A stretch of 64,000 bases of DNA from Cardinalis cardinalis (Eukaryota > Chordata > Aves > Passeriformes > Cardinalidae), in contig JACDOX010000024.1 in the NCBI GenBank assembly GCA_014549065.1, positions 837,647 through 901,646 on the forward strand, given 5' to 3'. Positions 1-12,540 of this stretch are shown here, one piece after another. The stretch's first letter is position 1; each line of letters starts with the position of its first letter. The position numbers and the translations under genes are program-made. The notes under the pieces were generated by a model. The model made no database searches. It was not told where the DNA came from and worked only from the letters and a program-made list of their open reading frames with translations.

Positions 1-3000
1 TACGAACCAGAATTGTAAATAACAAGGTACTAATCTAAGAGTGATTTCAGGCAAAAAAAGCTACAGTCCTCTCTAACACTGAAGGAGTGTTAAAAAATGC
101 AGTAAGAGTAAAAGCTGATCTCTGAGCATAAATTTCAGTATTGTAGTGGATGAAAGGAAATTTAAATATCATTTTGAAGTTGATTATATCACACAACTCC
201 ACCCTAGAACTAACTTGAAGTCTTTAAAATATCATCTTAAAGCAAAAAGGGAGACAAGATAAAAGATAAAGAGAAGAAGGGGAAAAAGAAAACTTGCCAT
301 TTTGTAAAATAATGGGATTATGTAGAATAAAGAATAGACACAATTATAGGAATTAGAGAAAGACAGCATGAAACCCATTACTTGAATTCATTGTGGCCTT
401 ATTGGGGTCTGAAATTCATATAATTTGATGATTTTTTTAAGGGAAGAATGGAAAAGGAAAAATGTAGAAAACAACAAAAATTAGAAAAAGCAGGGAGGAA
501 AACTAACAATTCAGGTGTCAACACCATTAAAACAAATTAGAATTTTTATTTTATGTCACATCATTACAATCATGGCCCTGCGTCTACTTTAATTTGAATT
601 GAATTTGGAAACGCCACACAGGGCACACAAATGGGCTGCACAACTAGCACAGCCCGTGGGGTATCACCTTAGCATGTGAAACACAGCACCAGGGCAACAG
701 GAGTATCATTTGCACAGAAAGAAATGCAACACCTGGGCAACAGCTTCCATTCTGTCCTTGTCTTTGGTAGTGATTCACAGGCCTCCTCTACACCAGCCTT
801 CTCTGAATGTTAAAATCCCGTCTGGAGTTCAAATTTTATGCTGCTTGAGGTTGAAACAGAAGATTCTGTGTAGTGCAGAGGCAATGAAAAGTCTGGGAAC
901 TTCTGGATTTCTAGGAAAGGGAGAGGACAGCATTTTAATTTCAAATGCATGTTTTATTGATAAAAAATGAATATAACAACAAAGATAATTNATGTGAATA
1001 GGATATTGTGAAATCTTCAATTTGAAGTTCAACAGAACTGCATAGTACAGCAGAAGTAAAATGAAAGTATTCATGAAATAAATCTATTGCACAGATCTTC
1101 TATTCAGACTTTCAGGACAATTAAGGAACAAGAAGGGATTTGACCTCTGAGTCCTTCTAAAGGTGACAGCAGAAAGAGGCAAATAAGTTATAGGCCTCCT
1201 AGCTGATAAACCACCCTGAAATTTGGGCTAAAGGGAAGCAAACAAGCTGCAGAGTGTGATGAGAGGGAGTGAGTGAGAGGAGGCAGAGTGGGGCATCACA
1301 GCACAGGTCTGATGCCATCGATTATCACTGCGTCCATACCACCCGAAGAAACATCTGAACATTTCCAGATCAGACTGTGAACAGATATAACAGCCTGTGC
1401 CAGATGTCTTATCTGGAGATAGTTTGAATATATGCACTTACTCAAAATAAATTTTTCCAGTTTTACACTGGTTATTTAGAAGATACAAAATTTCACTAAA
1501 ATATTTTCTTCTAACTATAATATATACCATTGGATTAGTGGTAAACACTTTAATGAAATTACTATTTCAGAGGTTTGCAATTTATGGACTTTTTAAAAAG
1601 AAGTAAACGAAATTTTTATCAGCTAAAAAACCCGCAATGCATTCATTTTGGAAAAAAANCAAAAAATAATAACAGGAAAAAATTAACCTGCTTTTTTGCT
1701 AGGTTTAAGAGGGAAGGGATATGTTTATTCCTTGGTGTAGACTTTAACTATACTCATTAAGACCTCTGTCATGATTGTAACCTGTTTCAGTAACAGTTTT
1801 CATGGCCAGAGGAAAGATATGGAAGAACAAGGCCACATGTACAGAGAAAGCTAAGAAGAAAATGATCTAGCGCAGTTATGAAATAAATTCTCCTTTCTGT
1901 GCTGTACATTTTGTTTTTCTAACCAAATTGAGTACCAAAAGTAATGAACTACTAATGTAAATAATTATTTTCCCATGAATGCTTTTGGCCCATTATGTTA
2001 ATTAAGGCTTGACTCTGAAGCAGACAGAAACAAAAAANAAAGCAATGAAAAGTCACTTCCACATCTATGTCAGTGTAAATTGCTGTATTCAGCTGCTAGG
2101 GAAAGCAGGACAAAAACACTGAGTATTTTTAGGGCTGTCATTGTTAAANATATTTGTTCCTGTCTTAATATTGACATGAACCAGAAGTGAATATATATTT
2201 TAAATGTTGAACATTCCTCAAGGGCTGAATTTAGGTCCTGGTATAAAGCTCATTAAAACCAACAGGAACCTTTCTTCTGTCTTCAGCAGTCAAAATCTGG
2301 ATATAAATGAGTATGCTAGAAAAAAGTAGCAATGAAAAAAATCAAGGAACAAAAGAAGGGTACAACAGTTAAAATGTTGTTATTGACATTCAGTTATAAT
2401 TATAAACACATTTTTACCAAGTAAAAATTCTGTACTTTCATGTTCCCATAAAGCAGAATGAAAAGTTCCCACTTTCTCCATACTTGATAGCACTACCACC
2501 ATGGACCCAGTGCTACCTTTGATCAGGCTGTTCTATTTTGCTCAATGCATTATTCTAAAATACCTGGTAATGGCGTGAAGAAGGACATTGTTGGGAATAG
2601 TGCTGAATTATAAATGAGGAAACTGTTGGTTTACAACCTTATACTGACACGTTGTGATCAGTCATCACAATGCCATTGCACCCAGCCCTTTAATGGAAGG
2701 CTTTGAAGAACTATCCAGGTATCACAGCAGCTGGTGATTCAGAAAGCAGCAACCTCCTTTCTGCATCATGCACTGCTAGAAGTGTTCTCCTGGAAAAGCA
2801 GGGAAGTGAAACTTCTGAAGCTTTGAAACTGTGAAAATTTGTGTGTGACTTTCAGCTTTTTTTTTGAGAAAAACAGTCACCCATATCCTGGACAGATTCT
2901 CCTCCAGGTAATTCCATTCATTCTCTAGTTTCAAGTAGATACATTATTCTTAATTTACACTTTTAAAGCACTTATGTTGCTGTGACAATCTTGTTCGTTA

Positions 3001-6000
3001 TCTGATGAACTGGTTGTCCAAAACAATTTGAAAAAGAATTTTCCACAGAGGATAAAATAAAGTAGGGTTTTCCTTTTACCAAATGAATCCTAATTTTTAA
3101 GAGTTTAAATTCCAGAGCTCAGGATATTTTCTTGAATTCCTCTGCAATTCACAGTACTGTGCTTTCACAACAGCTATGTTGTGAAACAGCTATTCCTAAC
3201 TTTATCTGAAGTAACTGCAGTGATACAAAAGTAGTCTCCCAAAGACAGAAGAAAATAGATTAAAAAATTAGATCCCTGTAAATAAATGCTGACATTTACA
3301 GTTTAAATTGCAGTAGTGCCCATTGCCTGTTCTTCCCCAGATTAAAAAAACAGTGGCAAATTTTGCACCTCAAAGCAGTTATCACTGGATAGGGAAGGAC
3401 ACAAATCACAAGATAAAGGGAGGACTACATTGTATGAGCAAATAATAGGATTTTGACCAAGGATAAGGAAAAGGGCTANTTCAGTGAGAGATTTTGGCAG
3501 ATAAATTGAAGAGTCATGGAGCACCACTTAGAGATAAGAAAAAGCACTAACTCAAGATGGTTTGGAGGAGAAAGAGGAGCAAAGTGACAGAATTTTCCTC
3601 AGCAATGAGGTAAACACATGGAAAGTGAAAAAAAAGTTGAGAAAAAAGACTCCATGTTAAGTTTCAGTCAAGCTTGTGATTAAACCAATGTTTAAACACC
3701 TTTGATTAGCAAACAGCAATACATCAAGAAGATGCAATGAAGAGACATTAAGAAGCATAACTGCATAATGGNAGCTATGTCTGAAGGGAAGATGATGAAC
3801 AAGTAGAACTCATAATTACCAGGTGAAAAACCTCAGGCTGAAGCTGTGTCACAGATACAAAGACACAGAGAAATTGCATTGAGTCTGGAGGGGAAGACAC
3901 ATCCCTAAAACATCTCAAGGTTCTATCCAGACAGACAGACAGACAGGTATTCCCAATCTGTGTGACTAAATCTTCTGAGTATGGAGAAATAACAAATGAA
4001 AATCATGTTGAAGGATACTGAATGAAAAAAAAAATCTCACATATCTATGTCACAAAAATATGTTCTTTTTCTTTAGTGTTGAAGAAGCTTTCTCTTTATT
4101 GTTCCCATGATCCAAAGCACATGCAAATCTAGTAACCATTCTTTGCTGGAACAGCTGAGGTANATGATCCCTTTCAGTCCATTCCCCTTAAAAGATGAGA
4201 AATTTGCTTTCCCTCTGAAAGCAAAGCATCCTATTAGGGTTTACCAAATGGTGTTTCTTTTTCCTTCAGGACAAATTTCTAGAAAAGCTCAGAGCTCACT
4301 GGCATGCAGCCAGCACTGTATTCCCTGGCACCACATACCCTTTTAACTTTAGAGTTTGCTGGCACAAGCCAGCTCTGCATTCTGTCCCAGAGATGGCTGC
4401 GTTTCAGCAGTAATGAAACTGCAATACACATAGTGCCACATTCTTCACTCCAACACCCATGCAGTCCCAGTGAAAACAATGCAGGCAAAGTTAGGAAAAT
4501 TGCATGGAGGTGACCAAAGGCTGCCCTGCCAAGCTTTTATTAAAGAATAATTTTAAAAATATTACTTTGTTTTCCCCAAATAATCTATCGACCCCCACCT
4601 TGCTCCCCCACTAGTTCCACTGAACTTTTTAACAAGATTTGTCAGTATTTTCCTCCTCATCTTCCATGAGGAAGATCTTCATGAGGGGGTCTTCCACATT
4701 CTCTTGTTCCTCACAAGAGCCATGACATGATCAGATGGCTCACTGTGTTTGTGATGATCAGACTGAACTACCTCCAGCTAAACATTGAAATAAAAGGGTT
4801 TTGAAGTACATGCAGGCAACTGGCAAATTGGGAGACAGAGGTTACAGCACAAAGGACAAGTGTTACAGTGCTTTAGAAAGGTTTATTTGATGTTAAGATT
4901 CATGTGCATAAGCAGGTCTCTACTGCTTTATATTCAGTAAACAGGCAGCTGAGTATTTGACCTTCTTCTTTTAAAATTCCAGATCAATGCTGGGCATGGG
5001 CAGGCCCACTAAAGCTGATGTGTCTGTGTTGTTCCTATCAAACACAGCATCCTCCTCATTTCACCCAAACTCCTTGTTCTCTGGAGAGTTGCTCTATCAC
5101 AGNGAAACCTCAGCACTTGTTCAGCTGCCTGAGGTAGAAACTCTGAGCAAGCTGGGCAGAACAAGCCCTGGGAAGTACTGGGTGAGTATGCCTTGTTAGC
5201 ATACCAATTGCTGTTTGCCAGTCACACTGATATGAGTAAAGCTGGTTTAAGAATTGAGCTGAGGATTAGCTAGATGATTCATAGGAAAATCCAAAATTAA
5301 GGGCCNAATTTACATTCAAACTATGTGGCTGAGAGAGTTGGGGAGAGGGAACACTTGGTCTNTTGCTTAGAATGAATCCTAATTGCCTATTTCTTCTGGC
5401 AACAGTGATCAATCTCCAAACACGNCAATATTAAGCAAACCATATGTTTATATATGTGTATATACACTTCTCATAAAATTCGAAGTTCCAGATACCCCTA
5501 TATGAAANTCAGAACACCAGGATCTGCTCACAGAGACCCCCAAAGGCCACCTTCCTCTTTTCTTATTCTATAGCAGAGGAGGATTTGCCCCAGAGCCTAT
5601 AAAACACAGAACAATTAAAGGCACACTGTAAAATACTATTACATTAATGACATGTATCTGTTCCTGGAACACTGCAAGTTATTTGTGATTAACCTAGTTC
5701 ACTGAAGAAAGTTGTGAGGGCTGAGGATATTTATCTTTGTTCTTTTCCTCTGAATATTTCTGGTGCTGATAACAGTATCTAGTGACAGAACAAATAAGAA
5801 CACAAGTATTTTTTTGTCTGGTGAGCTAATATGCTACACAGTAGCAATAATTGCACGAAATGCTCTTCTTATTTTCACTTGNAAAGCTGTATTTCACCTA
5901 TTCATCTCATTAATGATTTTTGTCCTGCATAGGATGCTTTGCTGAGAAAGGACTGATTTCTATGNACTTGCTTTCTCACAACCAGAGCTCTCTTGCATTA

Positions 6001-6880
6001 TCCATCCTTTACAGAGATTCATTATCAAAGGACTGCACANGAGTTTAAGCTGTAAAACACCAAGAGATTTGTCTGGACTTTGGAAGAGATTTTATGACAT
6101 TCAGGATTTGGCAGCAACACTGTAAAAGAAAAATATTTTTTGAAGTGCGTTGCTTTCTGGATGCCCTGTATCTCAATGAAGTCTTCCCTACCAAGGGCAG
6201 TTCATTTCCCTGGTAATCCTTTGACCCTGCTCTGAGCTTTAGCATCTCCCACAGATTCGCTTGAACTCATATGGGCTCCCTTTTCTATCTCNGTCCTACA
6301 ACAGAAAGCCACTGCTTCCTCCACACCCACTCTCCTTGCCAGAAGCCTCACTGCAACTTCCTGTCAGTTTTATACTGACGCTTGTGTAAGTGTGGAAGTG
6401 CCGTGGACTTCCTCAGAGCACAAGTTTTGTCTGAAAGCACCACGTTAACTCTTCGCTTACTTAGTGTTTCCTAGAAACATAAATGCTCATTCAATCTCTA
6501 TCAGCTAAACTCTTTGTAAATGGGAAATATAGGTGACATCGGGGAGAGGGGGGAGAAACGTGATTTGCATACTTTAGGACTAAAATAACAGAAAAGCTAA
6601 TATGGTAATTATTTGCAGGCACTGGGAATCCTGCTTTATATCGGCAAGAATAATGATAAGACTGTTCACATCCAGAGACATAATGGTCCACATAAAACCA
6701 GCAGTACGCGGCACCTCTGAAACATCCTTCATTAGTGGANCTCAACACCTTTTCAGAAACGCAGGAAATAGTGCGGTGACATTTACTTTTCCAGCTNTTT
6801 ACGTTCTTCATTAACTTTAAGCAACCATGATGTGCTTTGGGCGCCCCTTTGAGCTGCGACTAAGCCACGGCTCCCAGCTG
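1..6880. other. intergenic DNA upstream of RAP1B, no gene supported
   Basis: This stretch is AT-rich. Its open frames are short, contain no domain I recognise and are not flanked by convincing splice sites. The only distinct repeat is a short CAGA microsatellite near 3930. There is no CpG island before about 6.9 kb. In human the DNA upstream of RAP1B is a long gene desert, which fits. Decayed transposon fragments may be present but I could not identify them by eye. Confidence 0.6.
3928..3947. repeat. (CAGA)n microsatellite
   Basis: About five tandem copies of the tetranucleotide CAGA in intergenic DNA. It is too short to say more. Confidence 0.8.
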
Positions 6881-7136
6881 GAGCGCACAGAAGCTCGGAC
6901 GAGGGGCGGCATCCCCCCAAAGAGATCCCGGCCATCCCGGCCATCCCGGCCCCCTCAGCCCCGGCCCCGCCACCCCCGGCCCGGGGTGGGGCGAGGCGGC
7001 CGCGCGCGTGCGCGGGGGGCGGTGCCCGGGGGTCAGCCCTCCCTGCGCCCGCCCCTCCCTCCGCCCCCGCCGCGCCAGAGCGAGGCTGGGCGTGCGGCGT
7101 CACGGCGACGGCCCCGAGCCGCGCCCCGGCACAGGC

Positions 7137-7175
7137 GGCGAGCGGAGCGCAGCGGAGGCGAGCGGAGCGCAGCGG
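7137..7175 (+). repeat. 20-bp tandem duplication in the CpG island
   Basis: The 19-mer ggcgagcggagcgcagcgg occurs at 7137-7155 and again, identical, at 7157-7175, giving a 20-bp period. It lies in the RAP1B promoter or 5' UTR. It could change copy number between individuals. Confidence 0.85.
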
Positions 7176-7333
7176 GCGCGGCGCAGCGGGATCGGCCGGC
7201 GAGGCGGCGGCGGCGCGCGGTCGGCGGGGGGCGGAGGCGCTGTCCGGTGGGTTGCGGCGGGCAGCGCGGGCCGGGCCGGGCCGCGCCGCGCCGCTGTGGC
7301 GGGGAGCGGCGCGGCGTCTCTGGTACAGGTGGC

Positions 7334-7353
7334 GGGGCGGGGTGGGGTGGGGG
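7334..7353 (+). promoter_or_regulatory. tight G-quadruplex motif in the RAP1B CpG island
   Basis: Four consecutive runs of four or five G are separated by single-base loops (C, T, T). Single-nucleotide loops generally favour very stable parallel G-quadruplexes. The G-rich strand is the + strand, so an RNA quadruplex would form if this lies in exon 1 or the start of intron 1. A regulatory role is inference. Confidence 0.6.
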
Positions 7354-7425
7354 CGGCGGCGAGAGGGGGGTGGCGGCGGCGACGGCGGGGAGCGGCGCGC
7401 TCTGAGGAAAGGGGCACCAGCCCGG

Positions 7426-7440
7426 AACATGGCGGAAGTG
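7426..7440 (+). promoter_or_regulatory. overlapping YY1-like and ETS-like motifs
   Basis: AACATGGCGG (7426-7435) fits the YY1 consensus found just downstream of many CpG-island start sites. It overlaps CGGAAGTG (7433-7440), a good ETS/GABP site. This is motif matching only. The ATG inside the motif opens a 63-codon frame to 7620 that would be an upstream ORF if transcribed, but nothing suggests a real protein. Confidence 0.45.
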
Positions 7441-10400
7441 GAACCGGGAGCCGCCGCCTCGTCCGGCCTCAGGCGTGGTGGGACCCCGAGGGGGTGGGGG
7501 GAGCGGGGCGCCGAGGGGCAGCCGTCGCGGTCGGGCCCAGGGCCCGGCCCTGCCGTTCGCCGCCGCCCCCCGCCTGCCGGTCCCCGGAGCAGAAGTTGGA
7601 GCGGAAGCGGAAAGTTGTAACCCCGCGGGTCGGGGCCGCGACGTGGGGCCCGGACGGCCGCGGGGAGGGGCGGGTGACGCCCGGCGCGGCCCCGCCGCGG
7701 GCGGGGAAGGGGACGGTGCCCGGCGGCCGCCGGCGTTGTCAGCGGGAAGTCCGAGGCGAGCCCCACCTAGTCCGGCCGCGGGAGAGGAGCCGCTCGCTCT
7801 TTCCGGCCGGTGCGTGGGGGCGAGGCGGGGGGGTCAGGCCGGGCGCGGCCGGCCGGGGCAGCCCGCCGGGCTCTGCCTGGGGGGCCACGGAGCGGGACAG
7901 GCAGCCAGCGCGGGGGCCTGCAAGTTCCCTTCCTGCTTATCACAAAATGGAAAGGAAATGACAGGGGTGTTCGCCTCGTCTAAACGCCCCACCATCACCC
8001 GTGTCAAAGCAAATGGAAGAATTTGACTGACACTTCCTGCACCAAACCCGTCTAATGAGCCTGAGGTCCTGGTACCCCCTTCTGCGTGCGTTAGTGAAGA
8101 GGTGGTGGAAGGAAAACAAAGTTTGCAGAGGGGAGAATAAAACCAAATCTGCCTGTTCTCGCATTGGCCCTAGATTGCAGAAGAGGATGAGAAACCAAGG
8201 TTTTTGCGGAAGAGAATAGCATGCTTTTACTCCTGTTTCCATCTTGAAGGCATGGATTATGCTGCTCAGGGTAAATGAAGCAAAAAAAGGAAAATCTTTC
8301 TCTGTACTGCTTTGGGATATGATAGTATGGTAGTACAGTTCCAAGCAGAGGGTATGTCAGAGATGCCCAGGTTGAAAATCATACAGGNTGTGTATGTGTT
8401 CTTGCGCTTAGATATTTTGATTAATGTAATTGTAATTTTTCACATATAATAGCTATATCTTACCCTGGCATGAGATGTGTAGACAGTGTATGACAAAGAC
8501 TTTTCAGTACTCTTTCACAGTGAAGTATATGTTGAAATTACTCTTATAAGAAAAGGAGTCAAGAAACACTCTTCCTTTCCATGAATTATAATTAAAAGGC
8601 AGTGAAGCAATCACATTACCTTTAAGAGTAACCGTTCAANACAAAGTGTCTTTCCCTTTGGAAAGAGTCTCTTATCTCTGTGAAAAACTTGGAACATTAT
8701 TTAAGTTATTACCTTTTGGATGGCTTGCCTCTATATTAAGATCACAAGCTTTTGGGAGGGGAAAAAACCCAACCAAACTTGGTAGAGTTGAGTATTTAAA
8801 TTTTTATTATTCATTGCATCTTTTTTTACTCTTGCTCAAAATCTATCCTGTAGACTTCATTCTAGATAAAAACGACCTGAGGGAATAGTGGGGTATACTT
8901 GTTCTATTCACATTAAAGGCTTTGCAGAAATAAACTGACTAATTAGATGTGATTATTCCTTTGGCACATGTATGTCTCAGGGATGCTTCTTGTAGTGTTA
9001 TGAGCTACTTTAGGTTTAACTTAGAGCTGTAGTGTAAAACTGTGTTATTTTTTGTACCCAAGTAACTGAGTTTGGAATTACANTGTGCAGTGTAAGTGCC
9101 ATGTATCTTTTCTGCAGCAAAGATGATCGTACTTGGAGCACCTGTCTGCCTAGGGGTGAAATCATCTACAAAACAGAGTTGAAAGACTAAAAAAAAAAGT
9201 AAAACCAGAACTTTTATATGGGGAGGAAGAACCCAATAGACTTTTTACTGTCTGTACCTGTGCTTCTATTACTATATATGTGCACCAGATAAGTTTTCTG
9301 ACTGGAATTAAAATTGTGCTATTTTGTTCGAAAGCTTTCCTACAGGACAGTTCATAAAAAATAAATCTGAAGTGAGCCATGACAGTCGTTTTTGTGCTGT
9401 GCCAGTTTTTGCAGAGTAAAACTGACGGTCTTTTTAATTGAGAGCCTTTCTGGAGCAGAGGCAAACAGATGGGAATCTAGGTGAGGGCCTGCAAAAGGAG
9501 AAAGAAATTACTTCCATGGCTGAGGAAGGAAGTGTGCTGAAGGCTACACTGTAGCTTGTGATCTCACAGTAAATGTGACAGGGAACTAAAATAAACAGTT
9601 GTCCACCTATCATCTGGGATGTGGGAAGTGCAAGAGTCACAGAAGTACTTGATGCTTACTGCTACCGTGCCAATGCTGTCGTGCACAGAGCTCTGTGAAC
9701 TGCTCAGGGTTAGGTACAGAGAGGTGCTCTTAAGGATAAGAATATCTTACTGATAAAAACAGGCTCTTGTCCTGGGGTGTATGCTGAGAGGGTAGGCGGA
9801 TCCTTTATGAATTGGCCTTTCTAAGTAGTGCCTAGATGACTTTGAGATACCTAGCTGACATTTGAGAGTGTTCATCAGGTTAGGCTCCAGTTGGGAGTTT
9901 TAATCAAAATTGCTCTCTCAGTAGAACAGATCACTCAGCACGAGCAGTGCGACGCAAGTCCGTGTTTAGCTTGTGGTTGTGAGTGCTGCCACTCCTTTAG
10001 CTCAGAGCTAATCCAAAAGCAGACCAAGTGCACTATGTGGTGTCAGTGTGCTGAATCCCCGCTGAGTTGGGGCAGGCTTCTGCTGTCTTCTGTTGCATCT
10101 AGGTCAGGTACAGGGATATTTTAGACAGCCTCCTTGTTCAGAGAGATGAAAGAAGTATCTACAGTAACTACACCTTCATATTTCAAGGCAAACTTTGTTT
10201 TCCTGCTCAGATGTGGTTAAGATGGTGTGTTTCTATTTTTCTTGCATAAAGCAGGGGGGGAAAGTGCTTTTATACTTGAATGCGATTAATAGACATGTTT
10301 TCAAGCTGAGTTTACAAAGTTAACAGTTGAGTGTAGCGGATCTGTAGTACCTTAGAGCATCCAATGTATGGCTTTTTCCTTAAGGCCTGTCATGCATGAG

Positions 10401-12419
10401 GCAACTGGGTGAGACAGGCATAGTAGAAGTAATATTTTAATGAAGTTATGGCAGTTTGCTTGTAGTAGGCAAATGCTATTTTGAGAAAGTCAAAGACCTT
10501 GTCTGCTGGTACAGACTATTTCTTCATGAAGCAGTTGAATGAGGTTACCTTCAAAAGCAGCAGTAGGTTATGGCTACTGGAAACTCTCATTCTCAAGCTT
10601 TAGAATGTGTAAAGAAACATTCTAATAACTAAAGTGAAAAAGTTTTTTATTTTTATGTGTGCCTGCTCATGCATTTGCTGTGAGCTCCTGACATACTGNA
10701 TGCTCTTCTCTCTTCTAACAGCAAGGAAAAGGAGGAAGGCTGTAAACACCAGGTTGGAAATCTGCCTATTAGGCAATTTTTGAAATATAAAATTAATTAT
10801 TTGGGGGCCCTCTAGCTATTCAGATTGCTTCTTTATCCAGAGCAGTGTTTTAATAGTGATTTTTACTACTGAAGCAGTAGAGTGAAAGTCACTGTCAGAC
10901 CCTAGAGAAATGTATGTTATAGAATTACAGAAACTTTATAGAGGTGAACCAGGAAGAAGAGGAGGCATTTGACATTATTTTGTACACTGTCCCAGTCAGC
11001 ACTCTATAATTATTAATCTAAGGACTTGATGTTATTTGAAGTAAGTCCTGGCTATGCAGCTACAAAAAGAGACTGCTGAGTAAGTCCACATGGTTAGTTC
11101 ATTCCTGACCAAGGGAGAAAGGCTAGACCTTAGTGCAGGGGTAGGACAGCCTAGCCCTTCTCATGGATTGGTGTTTGCATCCTGCGCCAGGCAAGCAACA
11201 TCTCATGTTTCTTCCTAGCTTGAAATTCTCTTCAGGAAATCTGTACTTTCTTAGATCACTTGGTATCATTCCTGCAGCTGTTGCAACACAGGAAGCTGGC
11301 CTAAATCTGAATGCCTTGACCAGGTCTTCAGCAAAATTGTGTGCCACTGTTACTCATTCATGAAATAATTTCCAATGTATCTCTAATTGTAGAGCTGTGA
11401 GAAACCTTACATGATTAAATTTTGGGGCAGTATTGAGGACCTGGAACAGGAGAACAGTTTATTTTTATAACTGAAGACAAAGCAAGGCTCTGCCATTAAT
11501 TTTTTTTTCATAGAAACTCAGGAGAATGTGTTCTCTGCATCAAGATTTGTTGACATTGAAGTGACTCTTACAAGCTTTAATTATAGCGTTAATTATTACC
11601 TAATTTCAGTAGGTAATCTGGATTAAAAGAAAATATGTGCTNCAGCATTTCTCTTAGTATGGCTTACTCTATAACTTTTTGTGACATTGTCTTNAGTTAA
11701 TCTGAAATAATTTGTCAACACAGATAGTCCCTGCAACTTTCTTTTTGTTTTCCTGCATTAGTTGTCTTAGCTTTTGAAGTCTTGTCCTATTTTTCCCACT
11801 CACAGTCTCTGTTTCTGAAAGCTAACCAATTGTGCCTTCACTTTTTTTTATGTCTGCAGTGAAGAAAAGTTTCTTAAAAGCATGCTTTGTATATCAGGAG
11901 GAAGCAAAAAAATCAGTACCACCGCATCTCTGTCAAGGATGAGCTGCAGACACTTGTGAGTTATCTGTGTGGAGTTCAGAGGGGACGTACAGGAGATAGA
12001 AGGAGAACCTGTCACTAGGAGTGGCACTTCAGCACTACAGAAGTGAAAGTAGTTTTGGTAATTGCAGAGTCAGACCAGCTACTTTGATTTTTTTTTTTTA
12101 GCAGTTTCATGTATGGTCAGTATTCTTTATTTGAGATGAATATTGGACTGCATCACAACCCAGATAACAATGATTGTTAAGTTGTGAAACTGTACAATCC
12201 CTGTTTGCAGTTAATCAAATTTCTATAACACTTGGTCTAATACCTCCNCTAGAAGTGATTTGTTAGAAGACCAATGGAAAGTTGCAAACTGTTGCAGAAG
12301 GGTGAATTGGGATGTGGACTGGAAGTGGAAGTTACCTAAAAATCTTACTCTCTGCNATACAGTGTTTAGGACTAGATTGATTTATTTATCAGGTGACAAT
12401 TACTGTTGCTACTGATTTG

Positions 12420-12540
12420 CGGAAATATTCAAAGCCAGGCTGGATGGGGCCCTGAGCTGCCTGATCTAGGGGGTGGTATCNCTGTCTGTGCCTGGCAGAA
12501 CTACATCATCTCTTAGGTTCCTTTCTACTCAAGCCATTCT
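12420..12540 (+). mobile_element. CR1 LINE 3' end fragment, sense
   Basis: The sequence follows the recognisable 3' end of avian CR1: a segment resembling 'gccaggctggatggggc', a 'gagc..cctgatctag' block, then a degenerate version of the terminal block before the short CR1 tail. It is diverged and 5' truncated, as nearly all CR1 copies are. Boundaries are approximate. Confidence 0.75.

Larger units (their letters stand above)
6930..7900 (+). promoter_or_regulatory. RAP1B: CpG island: RAP1B promoter and untranslated exon 1
   Basis: A block of about 1 kb is extremely G+C- and CpG-rich and sits in AT-rich surroundings. The next gene element on the + strand is the RAP1B start-codon exon at 26147, whose acceptor requires an upstream noncoding exon. 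That pairing makes this island the promoter and exon 1 of RAP1B. It contains GC boxes, G-quadruplex runs, a 20-bp tandem repeat and a joint YY1/ETS motif. The transcription start and the exon 1 donor cannot be fixed from sequence. Possible donors include the GT at 7322 and the GT at 7810. Long open frames here on both strands are by-products of GC content. Confidence 0.85.

Noticed and set aside
1..6880. Possible upstream gene
   Set aside because: Short frames only, no exon chain in phase, no CpG island, no recognisable protein.
6783..7766. 327-codon open frame on the minus strand, with 317- and 192-codon frames on the + strand over the same region
   Set aside because: All are in the RAP1B CpG island. 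Translations are runs of Arg, Ala, Pro and Gly with no domain; high GC removes stop codons. They have no splice support.
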